DNA of 64,000 nt from Bradyrhizobium sp. NDS-1 (GCF_032918005.1 NZ_CP136628.1:4697501-4761500); one strand, 5' to 3'; shown: positions 23,590 through 33,686, counted from the stretch's first letter. Translations and numbers: made by a program. Notes: generated by a model not told the origin, from the letters alone.

Positions 23590-25028
23590 GGACTGATCCC
23601 CGCCTGCCTCGGTTCTGCTCCGTGCGTCCCACGACTAACCAGGCCTGGCGCCGGCGTGATGCCCGCCGTACGCACCGGCTGGCCTTGCGGCGGTCCGTGC
23701 TCGCCGGCTTCAGGCGTCTGGCGGAAGAGGTGAAACAGATATGCGATACCCGCGCCGAACACGACGAAGTACACGACGACGAATGCGGCGAGTGATGCAG
23801 CGACGGCCGGCGCGGCAATCGGCGCGACGCTGTCCGCGGTCCTCAGCAATCCATAGACGGTGAAAGGCTGTCGCCCAGCCTCTGTCACCGTCCATCCAGC
23901 GGTCACCGCAATCAGCCCGGACGGCCCCATGGCCACGGCGAAGCGGTGTAGCCATGGCGTGTCGTAGAGCCTGTTGCGCCGGCGCAGCCAAAGCGAGGCG
24001 ACGCCCAGCGCGATCATCAGAAGACCCAAGCCGACCATGATGCGGAATGCCCAGAAGACCAGTGGAATGTTGGTCGGCCATGTGTCCTTCGGGAAAGCCT
24101 TGAGCCCCTTGACCTCTCCATCGAGGCTGTGCGTCAGGTAAAGGCTCGCGAAGCCAGGGATGGCGATTTGGCCGCGGGTCACCCCGGCTCCGGCATCCGG
24201 CATGCCGAACAGGATGGAAGGCGCGCGGCGCTCGGTCTCGAAGTGGCCTTCCATGGCGGCAACCTTGGTGGGCTGGTGGTGATACGAATTCACGCCATGA
24301 AGATCGCCGATAAAAAGCTGCATCGGGGCCACGATTGCGGCCGTCCACATCGCCATCGAAAACATGATGCGTGCGCGTTCGTTCATCCTGTCCCGCAGAA
24401 GGTGCCAGGCGCCCACGGCCCCCACGATCATCGCGGTCGTCAGGTAAGCCGCCGTTACCGTGTGAGCGAAGCGATAGGGGAACGAGGGATTGAAGATGAT
24501 CGCGAACCAGCTCTCCGGAATGAACTGGCCGTCCGGTCCCATTGCATGCCCGGTCGGCGTTTGCATCCAGGAATTGGCGGCGAGAATCCAGAACGCCGAG
24601 AGCAAGGTGCCGCCCGCGACGAAGCAGGTCGCGACGAAATGCAGGCGCGGACCGACGCGGCCAAGGCCAAAGAGCATCACCCCGAGGAAGCCGGCCTCGA
24701 GAAAGAATGCCGTCAGCACTTCGTAGCCAAGGAGCGGTCCGAGCACCGGCGATGTCTTGTCGGCGAACACCGACCAGTTCGTGCCGAACTGGTAGGACAT
24801 GACGATCCCCGACACCACGCCCATGGCGAAGGCGACAGCGAAAATCTTGAGCCAATAGCGATAGGTATCGAGATAGGCGGCGCGGCCCGTCCACAGCCAC
24901 AGACCTTCGAGCACGGCAAGATAGCTCGCCAGTCCGATGGTGAAGGCCGGAAACAGGAAGTGCCAGACCACCGTGAAGGCAAACTGGAAGCGCGCAAGAT
25001 CCAATGCGCTGGGCAGTAAGTCGGACAT
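23586..25028 (-). CDS. cydA: Cytochrome bd ubiquinol oxidase subunit I (cyanide-insensitive type)
   Basis: 480 aa with nine or so spans. It begins with LARFQFAFTVVWHFLFPAFT, which includes the haem-ligand His region. It has EVLTAFFLEAGFLGVMLFGL, and near residue 385 GWTVTEAGRQPFTVYGLLRT, the GRQP region with a short Q-loop. The short loop points to the CIO branch, often lacking the classic haem d spectrum. It is the first gene of cydA-cydB-DUF2474 on the minus strand. I saw no FNR-type box in the 250-base upstream gap. Confidence 0.95.
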   Translation of the reverse strand: MSDLLPSALDLARFQFAFTVVWHFLFPAFTIGLASYLAVLEGLWLWTGRAAYLDTYRYWLKIFAVAFAMGVVSGIVMSYQFGTNWSVFADKTSPVLGPLLGYEVLTAFFLEAGFLGVMLFGLGRVGPRLHFVATCFVAGGTLLSAFWILAANSWMQTPTGHAMGPDGQFIPESWFAIIFNPSFPYRFAHTVTAAYLTTAMIVGAVGAWHLLRDRMNERARIMFSMAMWTAAIVAPMQLFIGDLHGVNSYHHQPTKVAAMEGHFETERRAPSILFGMPDAGAGVTRGQIAIPGFASLYLTHSLDGEVKGLKAFPKDTWPTNIPLVFWAFRIMVGLGLLMIALGVASLWLRRRNRLYDTPWLHRFAVAMGPSGLIAVTAGWTVTEAGRQPFTVYGLLRTADSVAPIAAPAVAASLAAFVVVYFVVFGAGIAYLFHLFRQTPEAGEHGPPQGQPVRTAGITPAPGLVSRGTHGAEPRQAGISP

Positions 25029-25280
25029 AGCTCCGCCCCCGTCATCAAGTGCGGCCCGCAGCTAACGCTTTCAACTTAAGCGGGTTCCAGCTGCCTCGAT
25101 CATCCGGATCCAGGGTGTAACCATTCTGCGCGCACTGTCCTTGGAGGGTATCGTCGGCAGACCATGGTCTCAAGAGGCCCGAATGTCCTACCCCCCCTGC
25201 AGCCGGCGAACTGCGATTGAGTTCGACGCGCAGCTGCGCGCTCGCGTGGCCGAAGCGCCGCTGCCGAGCATCGTTCGATC

Positions 25281-26588
25281 CTAAGCCGACGCCGGTCTCT
25301 GCACGTTTGGCGGTGGCGCCGCATCATCGGCGTCCGGATCCCGCCCCTGACTCCTGTCGAGTTGTCGCATGACCGGCGTGACAGTCAGTCCGTGAAGCAG
25401 AATCGACAACAGCGCCACGAGGCCAACGATAGCCCACATCCGCTCACCGTCGGCCATCTCCATATGGTTGAGCCCATAGGCCAGATAGTAGAACGAGCCA
25501 ACACCTCGGATTCCGAAAAAGGCCAGCGTCATCTTCTCCGAAAAGCGGGCATTGAACCCGGCCAGCGCAATTAAGCCGCCGATCGGCCGGATGATGAGCA
25601 GCATCGCCGCCGCCGCCGCTACGTCCACCAGCTGGAGCGGGCGCAGCAAACCGCTGACCAGTGCCCCGCCGAACAGCAGCAGCAGGACCATCATGGCTAG
25701 CCGCTCGACCTGCTCGGTGATGTCGTGCATTTGTCGGTTGAATTCGTGGTCGCGGTGCGATCGGCGTAGCGTCAGTGCGGTGACGAAAACGGCAAGGAAG
25801 CCGTAGCAGTGGATCAGTTCGGTCACACCGTAAGAAACGAACGTGGCCGCGATCGCGATGAGACCGTCTCCCGTCTTCGACAGCTTCGTGTCGCTGGGAA
25901 CGTGGAAGGTGAGCCAGCCGAACAGCCGACCAATGAGCCAGCCGCCGATGAGGCCGGCGCCAATCTCCCACAGCACATTGTGGAGCAGCCACTGCCCGGC
26001 CCAGGGTTCCCCCGTTGCCGTCGCCAAACTGAGGGCGATCGCAAGATTCACGAACGGGAAGGCGAAGCCGTCGTTCAAGCCTGCCTCGGATGTCAGCCCG
26101 AAGCGAACCTCATCCTCTTCCCCGGTCTTCGGAGGCCCGACCTGAACGTCGGATGCGAGCACCGGATCGGTCGGCGCCAGGCTTGCCCCCAACAGCAGTG
26201 CTGCGATCCAGGACAGGCCCAGCAACCACCCTCCCATTGCTGTGATTGTGAGGATTCCAATCGGCATTGTGATCGCCAGCAATCGCCAGGTGACGCCCCA
26301 CTTCCGCCAACTGAACGGGCGATCGAGCTTCAAGCCGGCCCCCATCAGCGCAATGATCACAACGAACTCGGTGAAACGCTCGGTGAAGTCGGGGTAATCG
26401 AGCGGCAGCGGCCGGAGCGTGACTGCCGGCAGCGAGAAGATCGCAGCTCCGATCCCGATGCAGACGATCGGCAGAGACAGGGGCAGCCGCTTCAGGACGA
26501 GTGGTAGCCAGGCGACCAGCGCGATCAGCAGGCCCGCTCCCGTCAGGATCAGAATGTATGGCTCTGGAGCTAAGGAGGAGACTTGCAC
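25281..26588 (-). CDS. Cation:proton antiporter (CPA1 / NhaP type)
   Basis: 435 aa inner-membrane protein with about 12 spans. The ion-binding region is LGASLAPTDPVLASDVQVG at about residues 134-152, with the ND-equivalent SEAGLNDGFAFPFVNLAIA just after. The short C-terminus lacks a large regulatory domain. It exchanges Na+ or K+ for protons in pH or salt homeostasis. It ends 250 bases from the cydA start on the same strand. Confidence 0.9.
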   Translation of the reverse strand: MQVSSLAPEPYILILTGAGLLIALVAWLPLVLKRLPLSLPIVCIGIGAAIFSLPAVTLRPLPLDYPDFTERFTEFVVIIALMGAGLKLDRPFSWRKWGVTWRLLAITMPIGILTITAMGGWLLGLSWIAALLLGASLAPTDPVLASDVQVGPPKTGEEDEVRFGLTSEAGLNDGFAFPFVNLAIALSLATATGEPWAGQWLLHNVLWEIGAGLIGGWLIGRLFGWLTFHVPSDTKLSKTGDGLIAIAATFVSYGVTELIHCYGFLAVFVTALTLRRSHRDHEFNRQMHDITEQVERLAMMVLLLLFGGALVSGLLRPLQLVDVAAAAAMLLIIRPIGGLIALAGFNARFSEKMTLAFFGIRGVGSFYYLAYGLNHMEMADGERMWAIVGLVALLSILLHGLTVTPVMRQLDRSQGRDPDADDAAPPPNVQRPASA

Positions 26589-26758
26589 CGTCCTTCAACG
26601 CCGCAGAGCTGTGAACAGTTCACACGGGAATTGGGATTCTGTGGACTGTCGAGCCCTATCGAACATTTTCGGCGAGCCGGCGCAGCAGCAGGGGCGTGGT
26701 CTGAAAAAGCCGCCCGATAAGTCAGCTTCAGGATGCGGAACGATCCTCGATCGACTGC

Positions 26759-27127
26759 TCAGCTCGACGCGGCAGCCACCTTGCTCCGGAGGATCGTTTT
26801 CATCGCTTTGCCCTTGGCGAGTTCGTCGACCAGTTTGTCGAGATACCGGATTTCGCGCATGATCGGTTCTTCGATATTTTCGACGCGGACGCCGCAGATC
26901 GTGCCCGTGATGAGCGAACGCGAGGCATTCATGCGAGGGGCCTGAGCGAAGAAATCCTCAAGGGAGGTTTTCTTGGCGAGTTCCTTGTCCAGTGTCTTCC
27001 GCGTATGGCCGGTCAGCCAGCAGATGATCTCATCGACCTCCGCCTTCGTGCGCCCCTTCTTCTCTGCCTTCGCGACGTAGTGCGGATAGACGCTCGCAAA
27101 ACTCATCATGTAAATTTTGTGCGCCAT
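26759..27127 (-). CDS. DUF2200 family protein
   Basis: 122 aa, soluble. It opens [20 protein letters not shown] and then has [40 protein letters not shown] and [20 protein letters not shown]. All match DUF2200, which has no known role. GAGG five bases before ATG 27127 supports the start. It begins only 21 bases after the guaA stop, so it is likely read with guaA. Confidence 0.88.
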   Translation of the reverse strand: MAHKIYMMSFASVYPHYVAKAEKKGRTKAEVDEIICWLTGHTRKTLDKELAKKTSLEDFFAQAPRMNASRSLITGTICGVRVENIEEPIMREIRYLDKLVDELAKGKAMKTILRSKVAAASS

Positions 27128-27148
27128 GCGTCCTCAAAGGGCTTTTCC

Positions 27149-28747
27149 CTACTCCCACTCAATCGTCCCAGGCGGTTTGCTCGTAACGTCATACACCACC
27201 CGGTTCACGCCCTTCACCTCGTTGATGATGCGCGTGGCGGTCTCTCCTAAGAACTTCATGTCGAACTGGTAGAAATCGGCGGTCATGCCGTCGGTCGAGG
27301 TGACGGCGCGCAGGCCGACCACATAATCATACGTGCGGCCGTCGCCCATGACACCGACCGTCTTCACCGGGAGCAGCACGGCAAAGGCCTGCCAGATCTC
27401 GTCGTAGAGGCCGTGCTTGCGGATCTGGTCGATGTAGACGGCATCGGCCTTGCGCAGGATGTCGAGCTTGTCGCGGGTGATATCGCCAGGGCAGCGGATG
27501 GCGAGGCCCGGGCCGGGGAACGGGTGGCGGCCGACGAAGATTTCGGGAAGGCCGAGCTCGCGCCCCAGCTTGCGCACCTCGTCCTTGAACAGCTCGCGCA
27601 GCGGCTCGACGAGCTTCATGTTCATGCGTTCAGGCAGGCCGCCGACATTGTGGTGCGACTTGATCGTGACGGAAGGTCCGCCGGTAAAGGAGACGCTCTC
27701 GATCACGTCAGGATAGAGCGTACCCTGCGCGAGGAAATCGGCGCCGCCTATCTTCTTGGCTTCCGCTTCGAACACCTCGATGAAGAGGCGACCGATGGTC
27801 TTGCGCTTGGTTTCGGGATCGGTGATGCCTTCGAGCTCGCCCAAGAACTGCTTCGAGGCGTCCACGTGCACGAGCGGGATGTTGTAGTGGTGGCGGAACA
27901 GGTCGACGACCTGCTCGGCCTCGTTGAGCCGCATCAGGCCATGATCGACGAACACGCATGTGAGCTGGTCGCCGATGGCTTCGTGGATCAGCACGGCTGC
28001 GACGGCGGAATCGACGCCGCCGGAGAGGCCGCAGATCACCCTGCCCTTGCCGACCTGCGCGCGGATCTTTGCGATCTCCTCCTCGCGGAAGGCGCGCATG
28101 GTCCAGTCGCCGGACAGGCCTGCGATCTTGCGCACGAAATTGCGGATGAGCTGGGCGCCGTCGGGCGTGTGCACCACTTCGGGGTGGAACATCAGGCCGT
28201 AATATTTGCGTGTCTCGTCCTGGATGATCGCGAACGGCGCGTTCGGCGAGGTGCCGGCGACGGAGAAGCCCGGCGGCATCTTCGTAATGCGGTCGCCATG
28301 GCTCATCCAGACCTGGTTCTTGCTGCCTGACGACCAGACGTCCGCGAACAGCTGGCTCTCGGCCTTGACCTCGACATCGGCGCGGCCGAACTCGCGGTGA
28401 TGGCCGCCCTCGACGGTGCCGCCGAGTTGGGCTGCCATGGTCATCTGGCCGTAGCAGATGCCCATCACGGGCACGCCGGAATCGAAGATGGCTTGCGGCG
28501 CGCGGGGCGAACCGGCCTCGTGCACCGATTCAGGGCCGCCGGAGAGGATCACCGCTTTCGGCTTCATCTCGTTGAAGGCGGCTTCGGCCTTGTTGAACGG
28601 GACGATCTCGCAATAGACGCCGTCCTCGCGCACGCGACGCGCGATCAGCTGCGTCACCTGGCTGCCGAAGTCGACGATGAGAATCTTGTCGTGCGCCGAG
28701 GCCACCGAGGGCGTCGACGCGGAGCGGTCGTTCTGTGCTGCTGTCAT
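27149..28747 (-). CDS. guaA: GMP synthase (glutamine-hydrolysing)
   Basis: 532 aa. It converts XMP to GMP using glutamine and ATP. The class I amidotransferase domain has the nucleophile Cys98 in [10 protein letters not shown]. The ATP-pyrophosphatase domain has the P-loop [13 protein letters not shown] near residue 240, and the dimerisation domain ends in the canonical GTIEWE. The start [10 protein letters not shown] at 28747 removes an 80-residue out-of-family extension. guaB lies about 8 kb away on the same strand, separated by unrelated genes. Confidence 0.97.
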   Translation of the reverse strand: MTAAQNDRSASTPSVASAHDKILIVDFGSQVTQLIARRVREDGVYCEIVPFNKAEAAFNEMKPKAVILSGGPESVHEAGSPRAPQAIFDSGVPVMGICYGQMTMAAQLGGTVEGGHHREFGRADVEVKAESQLFADVWSSGSKNQVWMSHGDRITKMPPGFSVAGTSPNAPFAIIQDETRKYYGLMFHPEVVHTPDGAQLIRNFVRKIAGLSGDWTMRAFREEEIAKIRAQVGKGRVICGLSGGVDSAVAAVLIHEAIGDQLTCVFVDHGLMRLNEAEQVVDLFRHHYNIPLVHVDASKQFLGELEGITDPETKRKTIGRLFIEVFEAEAKKIGGADFLAQGTLYPDVIESVSFTGGPSVTIKSHHNVGGLPERMNMKLVEPLRELFKDEVRKLGRELGLPEIFVGRHPFPGPGLAIRCPGDITRDKLDILRKADAVYIDQIRKHGLYDEIWQAFAVLLPVKTVGVMGDGRTYDYVVGLRAVTSTDGMTADFYQFDMKFLGETATRIINEVKGVNRVVYDVTSKPPGTIEWE

Positions 28748-28895
28748 GGCCAGCAAATACGCTGGCGCGGCCCGGCCCGCAACCGCGGTAGCTGCGCGCC
28801 CACATGCTTCTTTGGGCATGGACAAACGGATATAGGTAAGTAATATTGACCCATTATGCTCCGCTATCAAACAGGGGCGATCAGGGAGAACGCTT

Positions 28896-29267
28896 GTGCC
28901 ACAGTACCACCAGCCATCGACGCTCGCCGCCCTCGGCCGGACCTGGATCGAGGCCTGGAATTCGCGCGACCTCGAGCGCGTGCTCACGCTCTATGACGAG
29001 GCGGCCGTGATGACCTCGGACCGCATCCCGGCGCTGGGGTTCGACGCCAGCGGAACGTTGTGCGGCAAGGACGCCTTGCGCGCCTATTGGGGCAAGGCGC
29101 TCGGGCTCGTGCCGGAACTGCACTTCTCGCTGATCGAATTGTTTGTGAGCCCCGACAGCGTCGTGGTGTTTTACGCGAATGAGCGCGGGAAGAAGATCTG
29201 CGAGTATCTGCGCGTCGATGCGGCCGGAAAGATCGTGCAGGGATCGGCGAACCATCTGGCGGAGTGA
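28896..29267 (+). CDS. NTF2/SnoaL-like family protein
   Basis: 123 aa with [20 protein letters not shown] then [10 protein letters not shown], and a [12 protein letters not shown] helix, all typical of SnoaL_2 proteins. GTG start at 28896, with GGGAG seven bases upstream. Divergent from guaA. Small ligand-binding or enzymatic role, unknown. Confidence 0.82.
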   Translation: MPQYHQPSTLAALGRTWIEAWNSRDLERVLTLYDEAAVMTSDRIPALGFDASGTLCGKDALRAYWGKALGLVPELHFSLIELFVSPDSVVVFYANERGKKICEYLRVDAAGKIVQGSANHLAE

Positions 29268-29420
29268 CGATCACCGCTCCTCGATTGTGACACTATGACG
29301 AAGGCCGGCGCCGCGCACCGCGCGCGGCCCTGCGACCATCCGCGCGCCTCGACTTAATGCGAGGCTTTTGATAATCTCTACCATTGATTGAATTTCGTTT
29401 TTCATCCCCGGGAGATTTTC

Positions 29421-30530
29421 ATGAAGCTCGCATCCTTCAACGTTGAAAACCTTTTCATGCGCGCACGTGCGCTCAGCGGTCCCGGCTTCTCGGAGGAAGG
29501 CAGGACCATCCTGAAGGCGCAGGCCGACATCAACGCCATCCTCGGCAAGGACAAATACACTGCGAACGACAAGAAGAAGATCGTCGAGCTGCTGGGTGTG
29601 CTCGGCCTCAAGAAGTCGGACGAGAACAAATACGCGATCCTGCGCCAGAATCGCGGCCATCTCGTCAAGCGACCGCAAAGCGGACCGATCCAGGTCGTTG
29701 CAGACGGACGGGACGACTGGATCGGATGGGTCGATCTGACGGTGGAGCAGGTCAACGAAGAGGCAACACGCAACACTGCGCGGGTCATGAAGGAGATCGA
29801 TGCGGACGTGCTCGGCGTGGTGGAAGCGGAAAGCCGGCCTGCCCTCGTCCGGTTCTGCAAGGACGTGATGCCCTCCGTCGAGGCAACGTCCTACGACCAC
29901 ATCATGCTGATCGACGGCAATGACGACCGCGGCATCGACGTCGGCCTCATGACCAGGAAGAAATTCGATATCGTCTCGATCGCGAGCCACGTCGATGACG
30001 AGGACGAGGACGGCCTCATCTTCAGCCGGGATTGCGCGCAATTCGAGATCCAGACGGCGGCGGGAAATTCGCTCATCGTCCTCGCCAATCACTTCAAGAG
30101 CAAGGGATTCGGCTCCCAGGCGACGTCGAACACCAAGCGCAAGCGTCAGGCCTCACGCACCGCGACCATCTATCGCCAGCTCCGCCAGAAGCATGATTTC
30201 ATCGCGGTGATCGGCGACCTCAACGACACGCCGGACAGCGATCCGATGAGCCCGCTGTTTCATCAAACCGGGCTGAAGGACATCAGCGAGCTCGACGGGT
30301 TCGAGGATGGCGGCCGTCCCGGCACGTTCAAGAACGGCACCGCGTCGAACAAGATCGACTACATCCTGCTGTCACCGGCCCTGTTCGACAAGGCGACCGC
30401 CGGCGGCATCTTCCGCATGGGCGTCTGGGGCGGCAAGAACGGCGACTTGTTTCCTCATTTTCCGACAATCACCAGGGAAATCGAGGCCGCCTCCGACCAT
30501 GCCGCAATCTGGGCCGAGCTCGACATCTAG
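29421..30530 (+). CDS. Endonuclease/exonuclease/phosphatase family protein
   Basis: 369 aa. The metal-dependent EEP fold starts MKLASFNVENLFMRARALSG (Asn and Glu ligand region: FNVENL). It has DADVLGVVEAE with the catalytic Glu, then SLIVLANHFKSKGFG, VIGDLNDTPDSDP and SDHAAIWAELDI with the final His. Members cut DNA, or hydrolyse phosphates of lipids or nucleotides. GGGAG is seven bases before the ATG. No signal peptide. Confidence 0.9.
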   Translation: MKLASFNVENLFMRARALSGPGFSEEGRTILKAQADINAILGKDKYTANDKKKIVELLGVLGLKKSDENKYAILRQNRGHLVKRPQSGPIQVVADGRDDWIGWVDLTVEQVNEEATRNTARVMKEIDADVLGVVEAESRPALVRFCKDVMPSVEATSYDHIMLIDGNDDRGIDVGLMTRKKFDIVSIASHVDDEDEDGLIFSRDCAQFEIQTAAGNSLIVLANHFKSKGFGSQATSNTKRKRQASRTATIYRQLRQKHDFIAVIGDLNDTPDSDPMSPLFHQTGLKDISELDGFEDGGRPGTFKNGTASNKIDYILLSPALFDKATAGGIFRMGVWGGKNGDLFPHFPTITREIEAASDHAAIWAELDI

Positions 30531-30639
30531 CAGCACGTCCATCGGCGCCAGCTCCTTTTGGCCGGCGCTGACGGCTTGCGACTCTCGCGTTTGCAGCTAT
30601 CAGGGAGACTGCACAACCGCACTGACCGGATTCTCCCGC

Positions 30640-30972
30640 ATGAAACTCCCCGCCTCCCCCTTCACCGTCACGGACTGGAGCAAGGTCGAGGCGACCACGC
30701 ACCCCGGCGAGAGCGGACAGGCGTTGTGGCGCACGCTCAATATCGGCGACCTCCGGGTGCGGATGGTGTAGTATTCGCCGGGCTACCTGGCCGACCATTG
30801 GTGCGATCGCGGCCACGTGCTCTTTGTGCTGAAGGGCGAGATCGACAGCGAGCTGCGTGACGGGCGCACATTCAAGCTCACGGCGGGCATGAGCTACCAG
30901 GTCTCGGATTTCGGCGACGCCGCGCACCGCTCCTCCACCGCGACCGGCGCCACGCTCTTCATCGTGGACTGA
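30640..30972 (+). pseudogene. DHCW-motif cupin gene interrupted by an in-frame TAG
   Basis: The frame from ATG 30640 to TGA 30972 encodes a complete small cupin: MKLPASPFTVTDWSKVEATT, GDLRVRMV, then, after a TAG at 30769-30771, YSPGYLADHWCDRGHVLFVL and GMSYQVSDFGDAAHRSSTAT. The TAG replaces the Glu expected in the usual VEYSPGY (GAG to TAG), and the rest is intact. It may be a recent nonsense mutation or a sequencing error. The DHWC residues are part of the DHCW cupin motif. Confidence 0.8.
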
Positions 30973-31236
30973 CATGCACCCGACGGTGACTTTGCACCGC
31001 AAAATAGAAAAGTCGCGTGAGATCCCGGGCCACGGGTGGTGCCTTGAACTGGCCCCAAATTCTCGCTATATTGTGATCATCGATCTTGGCCGAACGACTG
31101 GGCCGCTTCGCTTCGTTGCTGACGGGCGCGCACGCTTCAGATGACTTCTCCAAACATCGACTGAACAGGGCTATGGGCGCAATGCTGCGTACCGGTCCAC
31201 GTGCGTACTCTCTCTAACTAACTAAAGGAAATTCCC

Positions 31237-31446
31237 ATGGCTATGGGCACCGTGAAGTGGTTCAACACCCAAAAGGGTTATGGTTTCATCCAGCCGGACG
31301 ACGGCCAGAAGGACGTGTTCGTGCACATCAGCGCCGTCGAGCGCGCTGGCCTCTCCTCCCTCAACGAGGGCCAGAAGGTCTCGTTCGACATCGTCGCCGA
31401 CCGCCGCAGCGGCAAGTCGTCGGCTGACAATCTCCGCGTCGGCTAA
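31237..31446 (+). CDS. Cold-shock protein (CspA family)
   Basis: 69 aa OB-fold, single-stranded nucleic acid binding. RNP1 is KGYGFIQP and RNP2 is VFVHIS. AAAGGAAA precedes the ATG at 31237; a second in-frame ATG at 31243 would also work. The 260-base upstream gap suggests a long leader of the kind used for thermal or translational control, but I cannot show a cold box. A strong terminator follows at 31501. Confidence 0.96.
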   Translation: MAMGTVKWFNTQKGYGFIQPDDGQKDVFVHISAVERAGLSSLNEGQKVSFDIVADRRSGKSSADNLRVG

Positions 31447-31500
31447 CGCCCGCGCAGCGTTCTGACCACGGACGTACCGGCAGAACGTCAGAGCTCCAAG

Positions 31501-31538
31501 GCCCCGCGACCGGGATCCGGTCGCGGGGCTTTTGTTTT
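31501..31538 (+). terminator. Rho-independent terminator after the cold-shock gene
   Basis: GCCCCGCGACCGG, a 3-base loop, and CCGGTCGCGGGGC form a perfect 13-base-pair hairpin followed by TTTTGTTTT. It lies 55 bases after the csp stop codon. Confidence 0.93.
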
Positions 31539-31543
31539 GGCCC

Positions 31544-31645
31544 GTCATTCCGGGGCGCCCGCAGGGCGAGCCCGGAAATCCACGGCGCGACAATCTCTGC
31601 GGCGCGATGGATTCCGGGTTCTCGCTTCGCGAGCCCCGGAATGAC
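31544..31645. repeat. Repeat family B (CATTCCGGGG type)
   Basis: Long hairpin: GTCATTCCGGGGC at the left and GCCCCGGAATGAC at the right, with a middle GATGGATTCCGGG. Similar copies are at 38691-38800 and 50774-50872. It lies directly after the csp terminator. Confidence 0.8.
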
Positions 31646-31664
31646 AGCGTTGATCAACGGTGCC

Positions 31665-31762
31665 GCAGGGTGGGCAAAGGCTCGCTCTTCGCGCGCCGTG
31701 CCCACCATCTCTCAGTAACGGCATGTCGTGGGCACGGCGCTTCGCGCCTTTGCGCACCCTAC
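31665..31762. repeat. Repeat family D (AGGGTGGGCAAAGG type)
   Basis: GCAGGGTGGGCAAAGG pairs with CCTTTGCGCACCCT at the other end; the middle contains GTCGTGGGCACGGCGCTTCG. Related copies are at 49423-49511, plus a half copy at 59986-60017. It ends just before the stop of the rRNA methylase gene. Confidence 0.78.
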
Positions 31763-31767
31763 AAGAG

Positions 31768-33072
31768 CTACGTTTTCTTCAACACCGAAACGAAAAACCC
31801 GTCGGTTCCCGTGCGGCGCGGCGTCAATAGCCAGCCCTCGTCCGATCGGAGCGCGGCCTCCGCGAAAGCCTCCGCCTTGTCCCAGAGCACACTTGCGGTC
31901 TGCTCGGGCGGCGTCACCGAAAACTCGGGGTGGCGGCCGACGAATGCCCTCACCTGCTCGCCATTCTCTTCCGACAGCACCGAACAGGTGATGTAGGCGA
32001 TGCGGCCGCCGGCCTTCACCAGTGGCATCGCGCGCTCCAGCACCTCAGCCTGGTCACGCAGGCGGATCTCCAGCGCGCCCGGCCGCATGCGCCATTTGGC
32101 GTCGGGATTGCGGCGCCATGTTCCGGTTCCCGTGCAGGGCGCATCGATCACGACGAGGTCGGCCGTGCTGCTTATATCGGCCAGCGGATCGGCGTCGCCC
32201 TTGGGCGTGCGGACATCGGCGTTGTGGACGCCGGCGCGCGACAGCCGTTCGTAGATCGGCGCGAGCTGGCGCTTGTCGCGATCGGTCGCGATCAGCCGGC
32301 CCTTGCCCTGCATCAGGGCGGCGAGCGCCAGCGTCTTGCCGCCCGCGCCGGCGCAGAGGTCGATCACCTGCTCGCCGGGCTTTGCCGCGGTGAATTGGGC
32401 CGCAAGCTGCGATCCCTCATCCTGGACCTCGATTCCACCCTTGATGAAAAGCTCCTCGGCCTGAATGCCGGGATTGCGCGCATCGGCCGAAAGCTCGATG
32501 CGCAGACCCGTTGCCGACCATGGCGTCGGTTTCGCATGAAGATGAGCAAGCGACGCCAGCGCCTTCTCGCGATTGGATTTTAGCGTGTTGACGCGCAGGT
32601 CCAGCGGCGCCCGGCTCGCCATCGCGGCCGCCTCGGCGGCGCGGTCCTCGCCGAACACTTTTGCAAGGTGGGGATCCAGCCATTCGGGATAGTCGCCGGC
32701 GATCGCTGGCGGCGCTTCCTCGAGGGAGCGATCGCTGAGCGCCGCCTGCTCGGCCTCGGTCAGCGGCGCCGGCGCAAAGCGGCTACCGTCGAACAAGGCG
32801 TCCATCGTCGCCCCGTCCATGTTGCGCTCGAGCCGGAGCATGCCGATCAGCCTGGCACGCGCGGTGTCGGAATCCATCAGGAACGCGCTCGAGGCGTAGC
32901 GGCGCAGCACGTCCCAGACCAGGCCGGCGATGGCGGCACGGTCACCGGAACCGGCAAAGCGGTGCGCGGTGCCCCACTCCTTCAGCGCCTTGGCCGCGGG
33001 CACGCGGTCCTTCTCGATGGTGTCGATGAGTTCGATGGCTGCGGACAGCCGGGCAGCGGGGGTCATTCTCAA
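31768..33072 (-). CDS. RsmB-type rRNA (cytosine-5) methyltransferase
   Basis: 434 aa. The N-terminal NusB-like domain covers about 1-130. The SAM-dependent methylase domain has VIDLCAGAGGKTLALAA, the motif IV catalytic DAPCTGTGTWRRNPD (Cys in the PC position) and the second Cys region IAYITCSVLSEEN. The product probably methylates C967-type cytosines in 16S rRNA. It is 30 bases downstream of the MAPEG gene on the same strand. An ATG two codons later would also serve. Confidence 0.93.
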   Translation of the reverse strand: MRMTPAARLSAAIELIDTIEKDRVPAAKALKEWGTAHRFAGSGDRAAIAGLVWDVLRRYASSAFLMDSDTARARLIGMLRLERNMDGATMDALFDGSRFAPAPLTEAEQAALSDRSLEEAPPAIAGDYPEWLDPHLAKVFGEDRAAEAAAMASRAPLDLRVNTLKSNREKALASLAHLHAKPTPWSATGLRIELSADARNPGIQAEELFIKGGIEVQDEGSQLAAQFTAAKPGEQVIDLCAGAGGKTLALAALMQGKGRLIATDRDKRQLAPIYERLSRAGVHNADVRTPKGDADPLADISSTADLVVIDAPCTGTGTWRRNPDAKWRMRPGALEIRLRDQAEVLERAMPLVKAGGRIAYITCSVLSEENGEQVRAFVGRHPEFSVTPPEQTASVLWDKAEAFAEAALRSDEGWLLTPRRTGTDGFFVSVLKKT

Positions 33073-33102
33073 TCTTTCAGATCAAAATCGGCGGGCAAGC
33101 GC

Positions 33103-33525
33103 CTAGATCAGCAACAAGAGCTTCAGGGCGAAGTAGATCCACATCGCCAGCAGCACGAGCACGCCGGCGAGCCAGACCATGGAGCGCCGGCCGAGATCGT
33201 TGGAGGAGACGAAGACCCCGGCATGGGCAAAGCGCGTCACCACGAACACCCAGGACATCAGCACGATGAAGAGATCGGCGCGGCGCAGCGGCAAGGCCAG
33301 CGCGATCAGGACATAGAACAGCACCGGCAGCTCGAACTGGTTGCGGTAGCAATTGGCGATTTGTGTGGCGCCCTTGGGCCAGTTCGGCTCGCCCAGCGCA
33401 ATGTCGCGGATCTTCGTCTCGCCTGCGACCAGCGTCTTGCGGCGTGCGAGCACCATGCCGATCAGAAGCGCGAAGGTGAGCCCGATCTGGACGAAGACCG
33501 GCAGCAAGACCATTTGAACGGACAT
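33103..33525 (-). CDS. MAPEG family membrane protein
   Basis: 140 aa, four membrane spans. It has RDIALGEPNWPKGATQIANC followed by YRNQFELPVLFYVLIALAL, the NQFELPV signature of bacterial MAPEG proteins. Members relate to membrane glutathione transferases; the activity of this branch is unknown. It is probably cotranscribed with the downstream rRNA methylase gene. Confidence 0.9.
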   Translation of the reverse strand: MSVQMVLLPVFVQIGLTFALLIGMVLARRKTLVAGETKIRDIALGEPNWPKGATQIANCYRNQFELPVLFYVLIALALPLRRADLFIVLMSWVFVVTRFAHAGVFVSSNDLGRRSMVWLAGVLVLLAMWIYFALKLLLLI

Positions 33526-33686
33526 CTGAGCTTTCCCATCCGGCGGAGGTCGCCGGACCGTCCATTAGCCGCCGCTCCTCGTCCTGACAATCAACCAGTT
33601 GAACCGGCCTTCCCGGTCTTACGACCAACCACCGATCATTAAAGCGATTTCGGCCCGTTTCGAGGGCCCCAAGGCGAGACGGCGCC

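Noticed and set aside
25029..25280. FNR/FixK box (TTGAT-N4-ATCAA) upstream of cydA
   Set aside because: Looked for because cydAB is often oxygen-controlled; no acceptable match seen.
30769..30771. TAG as a recoded codon (for example pyrrolysine)
   Set aside because: Nothing in the window suggests recoding, and the family residue is Glu, one base from TAG; simple mutation is sufficient.
30973..31236. Riboswitch or separate gene in the 260 bases before the cold-shock gene
   Set aside because: No family-specific motif could be recognised; probably leader and promoter of csp.
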